From Dipylidium caninum (taxonomy: Eukaryota; Platyhelminthes; Cestoda; Cyclophyllidea; Dipylidiidae), in contig QEYB01000062.1 of the NCBI GenBank assembly GCA_017562135.1, forward strand, positions 558,001 to 622,000: a stretch of DNA of 64,000 nt, read 5' to 3'. Within the stretch, counting starts at the first letter, position 1. Each line of letters begins with the position of its first letter. The position numbers were made by a program, and so were the translations under genes. The notes below the pieces were generated by a model. It did not search any database. It saw only the letters and a list, made by a program, of their open reading frames with translations, and was not told where the DNA came from. Shown here in pieces: positions 38,701 to 48,697 of this stretch.

Positions 38701-41700
38701 CCAATGAAGACATGACATTCCATTGCTGCTGCACTACAGGAGGCCTCGAAGGCCGCGAGCTCTGCCCGAATGCCATGGAACGGAGCAGGCCTGGGCGCAC
38801 ACGTTTCTTGCAAAAGCAACTTATGCCCTACGACTGCTTAAAAGTTGAATTATTTGAGTGCCACATCGCCGACGTGACGGGAGCCCTGCATCTTCGAGGC
38901 TTTCGCACGATGGCTGTCAGCAGGCTCAGCTCCGCAGACCCGAGACTTGGTTGTGTGCGAGGTGTGGCGCCCATCAGCGCTCCTTGCCAGGCGCCTCCCC
39001 TGTGCACTCAGCACGCTCGGCCTCTCCTCCTCCTCCTCCCCCCTTCCCCCCCTCCCTAGGCTGTCGCCCACCCGCCGCGGTTTCCCCAATTCCCACGTTG
39101 TCAGTGTAAAGGAGTGGGATGCAAAGGCCCTTTGGGAAATAAGTTTTTGCAGGACTCCAATCGCCACGATGTAGAAAGTTAGGATACCACTGCTGAACGT
39201 CGCCTGTCGAGTTGAAGAGCTAAGGCTGCCCTGCTGTCCGAAATAGCCTCTGTCTCCAACCAATCTCATCACTGACAGAAAAGTGGTTCACGCTCCATTT
39301 GGCCTCTCAGCGTTTCGCTAAAACTCGTAGTTTTTTCTTGGAGTTAGGACAGAAGTTTGTTAAGTAGAATGTAGCAGCGTCCTCTACTCGGAGGCTACGA
39401 AGTTGTGGGTGGAACTTTGTTGAGCCTCCTGAACGTCCGTCCTGGAAATCGAGTCGACTCCGGGCTTTTTTGTCCGAGGATTAACGGAATTTATAATGTG
39501 GTTCGCCTATCAGTCCAGGAATTTTTTGCCCATCCACTCACTTTTTGGTCCTCGCCGCTGTTAAGTCCAGTTCTCTCCTCGTCTCACCTGCAAACGGAAG
39601 GGCTTGTTGCCGTTGTTGTTGTTGTTGTTGGGAGAAGATATAGAGACTGGCTGACCAGCCTTGTCATTTTGCAGGTTTTATTCGCCCAGCTAAGGACGTG
39701 CTGCCGCAAGGCGCTCAGCCTGTCCGCCATGAACGCGATTTCTTGCTGGCTTTTGGCGTGCGACCCCCACGGCTCCGAGCACCCCGCCCCTCTTTCCGCC
39801 TTCCTGTTGGCCTCCCCCCAGTCCTCCTCCGCCTCATCGTCTTCCGCGCCGCCTCCGCTGTCTCCGACTTTTTCGCAGATCGTAAGTTGCCTTCTCCTCT
39901 TCACCATCGCCCCTAATCATCCCCTTTCGGCGAGTTTCTTTGCTGTCTCTTCCATTTACTCTCGCGTGGATGCCTCTTTTCTCATTTCTTTGTTCTTAAT
40001 CCACCCGTCCGCATATCGACAGACACGCCTGACTATAAGCCCTCGACATGCGTTGAACCGATGAAATTGTGTCCCAGTTTTGAAATTCCCAAAGAATTAG
40101 CAGTGAGGCGCGGAGGCTGAAGTGAGGGAATCACTGGCAAGCAGCGCCTCACCACCGGTTCTTCACCACTCGACTGCGTCCATCCACGAGGGCGAGGCTG
40201 GAAGAAGTCGTTCTCTTCAACAGCTGCTCTCCACCGCCTTCAAGGTGGTTCCACCCACCTGCCCAGCACAATCGCCCATTTTCTCGCCCTCGGCCCCGTC
40301 GCGCACCCCCGAAAAGCCCTCCTCGGCTTCGGCGGCTCGTCCAGGGCAAAAAAGTGGCCGTTTTGAATGGAGTTGCCTTAAGCTATTCGACCGTATTCTG
40401 GACTTACCAACTGAGCTTTCCTCATGGCGCTTTGTTCATAACAAAATATCTGATTTAGAAGAGGATCGGCCTTGCACGTTTGTAGAAAATGTTCTTTTTT
40501 TGGTAGGCTAAACAGTCTTTCTTCCCTTTCCTTGCCCGCTAGTTTTCAACACTTTGGTCGCCGCTCTGCCAGACCGCAAACACCGCCGACTGCGAATTCC
40601 TTCGTGAGGTTGCCGGAAAACTCAAAGCTGTAAGCAGACTTACATCGGTATTGCCCTGACGACGACTCTCATTTCATCGTTTTGGGGTCACCCTCTTCCC
40701 GTTCGCCTGTTGCGACACCGTCTGGTTGCCGCTACCGACAGCATTAAAGCCGAAGATCCGGTTTTTTATGGACCCCGACCACCTCCTGTTTGGTGGTCGG
40801 CGCGATTAGAGGATGCACTCACGAGTACCGATTTGCCTCCCTCCTCGGCTCCTCCTCCTCCTCCTCCTCCTCCTTTGCTTTCAATTTACTACCTTTTGTG
40901 CAGACATTTGGGTATTTTTGCCGGTTGTAATAGTACAAACTTGTTTAACAATTGTCCCCCCTCTCGGTCGAAAGTACCCAGAACTAAACCTCCAGCGAGG
41001 ATTGTGCAGCAGCCCGGGCTCTTTTTCCCCCCGCGGCCCTGACTGCATCGCTCACCCTACCTCCGCGCCTGGGTGGCGGCTCCATTCTTTTCCCCTGCCT
41101 AAACACCCCCGTTTTTCGCCACAAATGCGACGAAATGAACTCGATTCGGCGCCTTAGAATGCTCCCACGTGTGGGTGTCGAGATTCTCCCAGATTGGTGA
41201 ATTGTGGCTCTACTGCCACTTGGTCTATTTGCCCCACTGGCGTCGGCGCTCGCGTCTCACCATTCACCCAGAAGCTCTGTCGTTCCGTGCAACTTACCTC
41301 ATTTCAGCCTGCTAACCACTATTTAAATCACCGTTCTTTACCCCCCCCCCTCCCCAAAGCACTCCCATTAGTTCGTGGTGTGAATAAATTGGCCGTGTCT
41401 GTCTCTCCCCCAAAAGTGCCCCACGGTGTTTGGGCCGAGGGGGTTGCAACTGCCTCCCTCGCAGAAGAACCCCAGGGAGGCAGGCTGGATGTAAATTAAT
41501 TGGTGCACTTAACGCCGTCGTCCGCAGCGTGCTGTGCACTCGTGGCTGGACGGAGACCCGTCGGCCGGAAGTGGCGCATCGCCTCTGACGGGCCCCGGCC
41601 GGTGGCGTTGAGGCCCACAAGTCCGAGGGCTCCTCGGGCCTCCCTGCCAGTGCTTACTCCCCGGCCCTCCGTGGTGCGGCACCGCTGTTGAGTGGCGCCT

Positions 41701-43682
41701 CCGTCGCTCCGAAAGTGGCTCTTGACAGTCCCCTCTAAGGGCCAATTTTTGCGAGGAGTTTTTTTGGCCAAAGCATCCATTGCGTCAAGTCCCTTTTATG
41801 GCCATCTTCGCGTTTAGTTTTTGCTGTAGATGAGAGTAGACTGGCAGTGCTCTTGGCCGACAACTCGTCTACTCCTCCGCCCCGCCTCTACGCCATTCCC
41901 GTTGAAGACAACTCTTTAACCGATCAGGCTACACAGCTCGTGTCTAAGTCTGTCCGCGCTTCGAGACTCGTTTACTGTAGACGCACTTCCCACAGATCTT
42001 CACTTCTCTTGTGCAAACGCGGACTGTGGGCCGATACCCGCCAGTCCGACGGTCCTTCCGCCGTGATTCGAGGCGGTCTTCCATACACCGCGGCTTGGAT
42101 CCAGCCTCAGCGCTGGAGAGGCAAAGCATTGCGCCTCTGGTGGCGGCGTGTGCCACCTCCGGGAAGGAACCACTTCAGCGCACGTCCTCCCGCCTTGGTC
42201 GTGGAGATCGGCTGCGCCCTCGAAGTTGTGCACCACTGCAAAACAACTCGCTCATGCTGTCATTACACGAAAAACAAAACGCAGGAATCCTGAACAATTG
42301 TTTAATGATTTGTTCTGTCCTCAATTCGCCCTCTTAAAACACTGTCTTCGATAATCTATCAACTCCCCTCGCCTCCAATGCTACGGTGCTCGAGAACTTC
42401 CCTCAGAACCGGCCTCTGAACTCATCGTCTGTCGTCGGCGAGTCAGACCCTCTCTCTCTCCTCTAATTGTCCGGTTTTTTCTCTTTCGGGTGGAATGGCT
42501 TTGAATGAGTGAGACTGCTCCACTCCCCTGCACGTCTCCTCCGCCTTTACTGGAGCTTTTGCCTCCCTCAAGTAGAACTTTGTGTGCTGGTCTTATTTCA
42601 TTCGAACGACGGACAAAAGCGCTACCTGGAGGCGAGTCTGCCTCTCACAACTTCCCTGACAGCCGCCCGTTACGAAGCCCCCCCCCCACCACCACCACCA
42701 CCACCCTCCTACCCCGTGGGTGGAAGTCTTCTAATCCTCCAGGCCACGGCCTAGTTAGGAGGGCCAGTGGCAGCGCCGCAGCAGTGAACCCAACAAAATT
42801 GTGCTTCGACCAACCTTCCGGCCACCCCTTCACACCTGAGATGCCTCAGTAAACTACTTCGTCGTGGAATCCACTTAGCAGGACAGAAGCCCTCTTCTGG
42901 GAATTGTTTTTCCCGAGAATTCCCGCAGAGGTCGCGTCACCCAGTCCGCTTTGCGTTTGGAAGGCGGCAACTGCTGTCGCTCGGACTGGTTGGCTCAGCC
43001 TCAGTCCCGTCCAGCACGCAGGCTGGCGCCCAGTCCTCCCACCAGTCGTCCAATTCAACCGCCAGTCACAAGACGAAACCGCTTCTCTTCTTCGCCTAGT
43101 AGGCTCGCCTGCGCTCCGCCCTCACTGCGGTTTGGTTCCAAGCGGCGTCCCCTTCAGTCGGGACGTGAAGATCGTGGCTACGCACCTGCATTATCTTGCG
43201 GAGTTTTTTGTCCTTTCATAATCCCGGACTGAAAGACCTGGGCCGCTTCCATTCGTCTTCCGTGAGGCGCCTCGAGCATTATTGCCTCTCGATCACGCTT
43301 CACTCCGTTCGGGACTCAATGGCCCCCCCCCCCGGCCGTCCCTCCATCTTCTTCTTCTTCTGCAGTTTTTTCCTTTATTTTGCGCCTTGGGTATAGTCGT
43401 TGCCGCCACTTGATGCATGCTAAAATGCCAGTTTTCATTTTATATGCACAAAAGAAATTGCGCGAGTTGTGTCCGGACGCAGGGCGGGAGAAGCGGCCAC
43501 GTCAGGCAGAGTGCTGTAGCGACGACGGAGGCGGCGCCCTCATGGACTCGCACCTCGCCAGCCTGGCCGAGACCGTCGACCGACTCGAGGACCTCTCGGC
43601 CAACCTCACCGCCGCACACCGCGTCCGTGGCTGCATCCTCGCGCGTCGTCTGACAGCTCTCTTCGCCCTTCCGAACCAGTAG
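23119..43682 (+). CDS. FIRRM: FIRRM (C1orf112) homologue, FIGNL1-interacting regulator
   Basis: Well-supported exons are 27785-27841, 27871-28008, 28268-28332, 28365-28512, 28552-28656, 28687-28724, 28775-28950, 29730-29885, 29957-30060, 30321-30403, 32398-32578, 37881-38147, 39675-39881, 40543-40629 and 43455-43682 (stop TAG). They total 679 codons with matching phases. Two candidate exons (23119-23155, 23443-23744) raise this to 792 residues, against about 853 in human. Family signatures from memory: EFQAWKFLAQ matches the TWKF region; IVAQDIWCFVVRYGSPELC, split across a 2-kb intron, matches DAWCFLARYGTAELC; QLAEDVSPAALAPY follows it as in the family. The final exon ends in a helical segment like the human C-terminus. 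FIRRM is nuclear and works with the AAA ATPase FIGNL1 to remove RAD51 from DNA in recombination. The 5' half is AT-rich with tiny introns; the 3' half is GC-rich with Ala/Pro/Ser inserts. The least certain points are the N-terminus and the acceptor at 43455. Confidence 0.85.
23745..27784 (+). other. Presumed 4-kb intron of FIRRM with weak exon candidates
   Basis: No firm exon was found. Two stretches have exon-like borders. About 24420-24525 runs into an AAA|GTATGT donor. About 24849-24969 follows tttgatttcag, reads TDLPHFQRFSHEILTKI and ends at C|GTGAGT. The segment around 24930-25230 is a sharp GC-rich island within AT-rich flanks and could be an alternative promoter. The rest, about 26.5-27.7 kb, is AT-rich and shows nothing recognisable. 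Confidence 0.4.
30061..30066 (+). other. Non-canonical GC splice donor (CTG|GCAAGT)
   Basis: The FIRRM exon 29957-30060 has no usable GT at its end, and the frame meets a stop a few codons later. GCAAGT fits the consensus of the rare GC-AG intron class. Splicing to the acceptor at 30320 (ttttacaaag) is phase-consistent and leads straight into the conserved ESALLEATLHA segment. Confidence 0.6.
30404..32397 (+). other. FIRRM intron, about 2 kb
   Basis: The donor AG|GTGAGT and the acceptor gacgcggcag flank this intron. Splicing completes the Arg codon of the conserved VVRYGS motif, which fixes both borders well. It contains short frames on both strands (30628-30840, 31062-31397) with no recognisable family. 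The AT-rich to GC-rich switch occurs near its 3' end. Confidence 0.75.
32579..37880 (+). other. FIRRM intron, about 5.3 kb, GC-rich
   Basis: This is the largest FIRRM intron, from CAG|GTGAGA to the acceptor cctgtctgcag, both phase 0. It is GC-rich and carries many open frames on both strands, the longest at 36092-37093 (333 codons, plus strand). None has family resemblance. Poly-G/C runs occur near 32830, 33250 and 37384. Confidence 0.6.
38148..39674 (+). other. FIRRM intron with CT-repeat
   Basis: The phase-0 intron runs from CAA|GTGAGT to the acceptor cattttgcag. It holds a (CT)13 microsatellite at 38361-38386 and pyrimidine-rich stretches, and no gene. Confidence 0.6.
38361..38386. repeat. 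(CT)13 microsatellite
   Basis: A perfect CT dinucleotide repeat lies inside a FIRRM intron. A shorter TC run lies at about 14491-14508. Confidence 0.95.
39882..43454 (+). other. Two FIRRM introns flanking exon 40543-40629
   Basis: The two introns, 39882-40542 and 40630-43454, hold simple repeats such as a CTC run near 40850-40873. They also hold an open frame at 41847-42293 whose acceptor phase does not fit the flanking exons. One or more FIRRM exons could still be missed in the larger intron, because human FIRRM has more sequence at this point than the worm model. Confidence 0.5.
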
Positions 43683-44914
43683 AGCCTCCTGCCTCCTCTT
43701 GACCCGTGTCGGTCTTTCCCTTTCTGTCCACCCTAACCACGAAATTCCCCTCGGCTTTGCCAGGGTTTCCCCCCCCCCACTCTCACCGTCCGTTTGTACG
43801 TCCTATTTTGTTACAAAATATCACCTTTTATACGAAAACTGCCTCCTCCTCCTCCCCCTCCTCGCCTACACTGTGCTTGTTCTTCCCTGTGTGCGTGTGC
43901 GGCTCCACATACTCAGGGGGAGGCGTTTTGTCGTGAATGACAAAAAAATTCGGTGATGCGCGAAGGCATCGACTTGGGCGTTCATCCGATCTCGATCTTT
44001 ACTCGGTCATTTTCGTGCCTCGTGTCGGAGATGATCCCCCCCTCGGCGCGCCGTAACTTCATCGAAGTTCAGTAAAAATTTTACACTTGCCTTGCATCAG
44101 TCGCATTTTCGCATCCACGGCTGTCTTTCAACCGGCGCAGTGTGAGAGTAGCGTCTCTCCCCCATCCGGTGCGGGTGGATGAAGTCGAGACGCTCCATCG
44201 TCCTCTTTGGTCTCCTCGAGCGTGGTCAGAGCCCCTTTCAGGCCTTACGTCCTCGTTGTCCCTGTTCTTGCCATGTCTCCCCGACATGCTGTCCCGTGAC
44301 GTCCTCTCTTCACGTGTGAGCATTCCTGCCCGCTAACCGCAACTGCGTCCGTCCTCCCCCCCTGCGAGGCGGATTAACCCCCCGGAAGGTACTCCACCAC
44401 TGGCTCAGAAGTCGCCTTGTGGGAAATCAGACTACACGAGTTTGCCCTTTCCGCAGTCCCGACTCGAGTCGACCCCGGCCATGTGGCCACAGTTCGATGA
44501 AGCAGCTTCCCCGGCCTCCGTGCGGCCCTCGCGCCGCCCCTTTGGCATTTGTGTAGGCGGGCGCGCTCCGTCTTCGGTGTTGTGCAATTTGGGCCTCCTT
44601 CTCTCCGAGGGGGTCTTAAATGTCAACCTGTTTATGGGGAAGGGGGAACCGAAAGGTCACGTTGCACAGGGTTGGTTGGGGGAGTTGGCCTCCGCCCCCG
44701 GTGGTCCGCAGTCCGCGGACCTGCCGAGGCCTGTCGGCGTCCCTTCCCCTCGCTCCACACCTTCACTGCATTAACAAGGGGGTCGGAATCTCCACTACGC
44801 CTCGCTAACACCGACAAACATCGTCTCTCCAACGCTTGCTCACGTTTTTCCTTTTTCAGCCTTTTTAGTTTCGTCGCCGCCGCTTTCACCGTCTCGGGAG
44901 AATATCATCGGGAC
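43683..44914. other. FIRRM-DTD1 intergenic stretch and DTD1 5' UTR
   Basis: This 1.2-kb same-strand gap lies between the FIRRM stop and the DTD1 start. A strong acceptor (acgtttttcctttttcag, ending 44859) lies 55 bases before the DTD1 ATG. It suggests a spliced 5' UTR or a trans-splice site. No AATAAA was seen just after the FIRRM stop. Confidence 0.5.
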
Positions 44915-47900
44915 ATGCGCGTCGTTATTCAACGAGTCAAAAGTGCCTCCGTCCATGGTAAATTAATAAATATTTCATGTTTTTTCGTGCCTTAGCGGAG
45001 GTGGGGAACCTCACTTGACTTTAAAGTTGTTGTTTTTAACTTGCCTTTTTTTAAATCCACCAAGTTTGTTGCTTAAGCTTGCCTCCCCACCGAGCCTTGC
45101 GGTGAAAGCACGGCCAAGCAGTTGGCGGCGGTGGTATTTCGGGCCAACGGAGAAAGTGCAAACAATAAACACAAATCGCATTGCATTCCATTCCGAGGGC
45201 CAAACAGGCGTCCCAACCGCCTTTTTCGCGCTAAATTCACTCATTTCGAGCGGACACGCGGCAATGATGGGGGCGGGGAGGAGTGGCCGAACGGGGCAGC
45301 GCAAGTCAGCCGCCTCCGCCGGCCAGTCAGTCCTCGCTTGGAAGGCGGCAGCCGAGCTGAAAGGGTGTTCTGCCACCCCCCTCCCCCACGCACTCCTCAT
45401 TCGGTCACTGGGCGGTCGTCCTGACTTCAGCCCTCCAGTCGGGGTCATCGGGGGCACCGAGGGAAGAAGCAGGCGGTGGCAAAAGGCTTGTGGTGGACCC
45501 GTTCGGTGCGAATGCTCCTCGTGTCCACGGATCGGATGGTGCACCGCGTAGCCGAAATAAGACGTCATGGCCACCGAACCAGTCATTCTCCAATTTTGGC
45601 CTCATCAACTCGGCCATTTGGTTTGCCCTTCCCTCGAGGGTGGTTGAGTGTCTCACTTTTCCAACTGCCCGCCCGGTTGCGGCCGCGTCCCCATTTTCTC
45701 CTTCGCCACCGCTGCGTCTGGCGCTTCCGTCGGTGTTTTTGCCGGTAAACACACCTAATCGAAAGTGGAGAGGCACCACGATTTGGCTGTGTCCCCCTCG
45801 TCCTCCCCAGCACTGGTCTCCACCGCTGCGCCCCGTCCGCTTATTTGTTGGGCGTTTTTTTGTCAACACGAAATTGCCCGTCCCGTGGCGCACCTCGTCT
45901 CCCCGCCGCCGCGTTGAGCGCCTCCAGCAGCTGACGCCGGCGTCTGCCGCCTCTCACCCCGTCCGGCGCACCACGGCTGGGGAGTTTGCTGTCTCGCCGT
46001 TCGTTTTATCGGCCACTTGTCCGTGCGAATTCACTGCCACTTCTCGCATTTTGCTCTCTCGCCCCCCAAATGGCCGCTCTTTTCCCACTTTCAGTCGACG
46101 GTCAGCAGATTAGCGAAATCGGTCGCGGACTGATGGTTCTGGTGGGCATTTCGAGGGACGACGGGGACAAGGATGTGGCCTACATGTGGGTGACCCGTCA
46201 ACCTGTCTCCTGCGCTCCCTCCCTCCGTCTCGTCTGCCGGGCGTCTCGTCGTCCCAATCCCCGCCATCTCCGGCCGACGAGGCGACTGACCTTCCTGCCT
46301 GATTCCACCTTTTTTATCTTGCAGTTCCCGCAAAATTGTGAATTTGCGGCTGTTCGAGGATCCGGAGAACCAGAGACGTTGGAATAAGAGCGTCAAGGAC
46401 ATTGGCGGCGAAATTCTCTGCGTCTCCCAGGTAATTTTCGGCGTTGTCTTCAACTCTCTCTCTTCGCTTTTATGTGCACCCAACCGAAGAAATTTATCCG
46501 GTCGTTGACTGAATGCTTGCTCGAGTGCGTCTCCGAACGACCGGAAGGTGCCATCGCGTACAAATGTCGTCTTTTTGTGTTACGGTGGAGCATAACAACT
46601 TTCCGCCGATGTTCCTCTCAAAAACCCCCACAACGACGAGCCCTTCTCCGGTGCCCTGCGGTCTGACAGCGTGTCAGCCCCGGAGACCGAACTTCCTCCC
46701 GGTTATTCGCCACGGGGCCGCAATCTGTTCCGTCTCCCGTTCTCGCCCTCGTCTGATCCCTCCGACTGGCGTGGGGGTTGTTGGGAGAAAAACATCTTCC
46801 CTAACATGAAATAGCAGGGAGTCGAGGTTGAAGCAGGCTTCTTGAAGTAGCCATTTGGGGATGAAAGAAGATTTATTGTCCCCTATGGTAGGGGGAGCAC
46901 ACTCGTCCTCGGCCGTAATGTCAGTTAGGAGAGCTTCACACTCCTCCAAAATGCCGTCGAGTCCGTCGCCCATTCGTTGCACAGCCGCCTTGAGCCTGCT
47001 TTGCCGCTGTCGAGCGGGAGAGGCGGACCAGAGGAACGATTTTGCACGAAGGCAGCGGCCTCAACCACTCCCTCGGTCCGCCCCTCCCCCTTCCGAGTTC
47101 CACATTCGGGCGTCAAATGTCAGACTGCCTTCTCCACCCTCCTCCCCCCTTCAGAGTGTGAGGCAGCTTCCCTGCGTCTTGAGTCGCCTCACCGAGTGAC
47201 CGCGTCTGCGTTTTCGCCTCTAGTTCACCCTGCACTCATTGCTGAAGGGCAACAAACTCGATTTCCACCTGGCCATGGCGCCTGACGCCTCGAAACTCCT
47301 CTACGAGTCCCTCCTGGCCCGGGTCCGTTCCGAGTACAAGGCTCCGGACAGAGTCAAAGGTAACTCCCTCTCGCCGTCGGCTGCGCTTGCCCCTCAGACC
47401 GACGTCTCCCTCCCTCCCTCTTTCTCTCTTCTTCCCCTTCTCCTCCTTCGGTTCAAAGACTTTCCACTCCACGAGCTTATCAGCAGTCGTTAGTAATCCC
47501 ACTTTGAGGCCGTCTTCACCTCTCGGACACCTTCTGCGATCTCCACACGCGACGCTTTAAGCGAAGTTCCGCAGAATCGCGGATTGTCAAACGCGGGGCT
47601 TGTGCATCGCCAGTGCTACAGCAGACAGACTTTTGACGGCTTAACCGACGCTACGTCCGCCGTCGGGTGGATTCATTCTCATGGAGCGAGTTCTTTCATC
47701 GCGAGGATGACGGTGTGGCCCGCTAATGCAACTGCTGTGGGCGAAAGGCGACGTGGAACGTCCTTCCGGTTAAGGGGCAGCTCGGCGGAGCCTCCTCCCA
47801 CGAATTGTGAGGTTTTGCGCCTCAACACTGTCCATGCGATTGCGTGCGCGGAGTCGGCAGTTGGACAATTCGGTGGTGGTCGCTCAGCAAAAGTCACTTT

Positions 47901-48697
47901 TAGCTGCTTTTTGTTGTCGGGAAGGGGAATTCGACTCTCGGGAGTATGTCTGCCCCCTCGGCTTATCCATGTCGACGGTGGGACAGAATTTTAGTGCCAG
48001 GGCGGGCAGTTCGCGTTGGAAGGAAGGGCGTTTTCAGCGTGTTTGGGACACATTTTCGCGAAATGACAGCGACGCGAGAGGATGATGGAGAACTCACTTC
48101 ACCGCACACTTGCTCATCGCGCAATCGTTTCTATTCTTAGCTGAACCGGATCAGGGGAAGAGAAAATTTGTGCTCTCGTGTCCCGATATAATGAAACTAC
48201 CGAAAATAACAGCCTTCTGGCTATTCCCACGGCTTCTCCACTCCCCTCTTAAACGCCTTGTCCGATTTGCGAAAAGCATTTCCTCCTTGATGCCATTTTG
48301 GCCTACGGTAGCGATGCCACGGTGTAGAAGGGAGAAATGTCGGAGTGGTGAGCCGCGGCGACCCTCCTCCTGACCAACGAGGTGGGCGTGCGGATCCACT
48401 CACGACGCCAGCGGCGGTGGTGAGGCAGTGAGGCCGCACTCCCCTGAAAGTCGAACGCGGTTTGAGTTTCAGCGCACCCGTCGCACTCACCCGGTTGCTC
48501 CATTGTTGTAATCCACTTCTGGACGGTGTCTAATTGTCGGTGTGGAATTTTCCCTCGCAGATGGCGTCTTCGGAGCCATGATGGACGTGTCCCTTGTCAA
48601 CGACGGCCCCGTCACCGTCACTCTCGACTCACGTAGCTCGGAAACTCCTCCTTCGAAGGCGTCTACTGCGGGAGACAACGACGGTGAAGCCTCCTGA
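44915..48697 (+). CDS. DTD1: D-aminoacyl-tRNA deacylase (DTD1)
   Basis: Five exons, 44915-44957, 46095-46185, 46325-46430, 47224-47359 and 48561-48697, encode 170 residues with fully consistent phases. The protein starts MRVVIQRVKSASVHVDG and follows the DTD fold throughout: ISEIGRGLMVLVGIS, KIVNLRLFED and WNKSVKDIGGEILCVSQ. Both active-site signatures are present: SQFTL, split across exons 3 and 4, and the Gly-cisPro loop NDGPVTVTL near the C-terminus. DTD is a cytosolic dimer that hydrolyses D-amino acids, and mischarged glycine, from tRNA and so protects translation. The core is about the bacterial length of 145; a Ser/Thr/Asp-rich tail of ~20 residues (SSETPPSKAST...) follows. Introns are 1137, 139, 793 and 1201 nt. 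The start is fixed because the N-terminal Met is part of the fold. Confidence 0.97.

Noticed and set aside
41847..42293. Open frame considered as an extra FIRRM exon (starts LLADNSSTPPP)
   Set aside because: Its acceptor requires a phase-1 upstream exon, while the flanking FIRRM exons are both phase 0. The likeness to the human LLADRS segment is too short to rely on.
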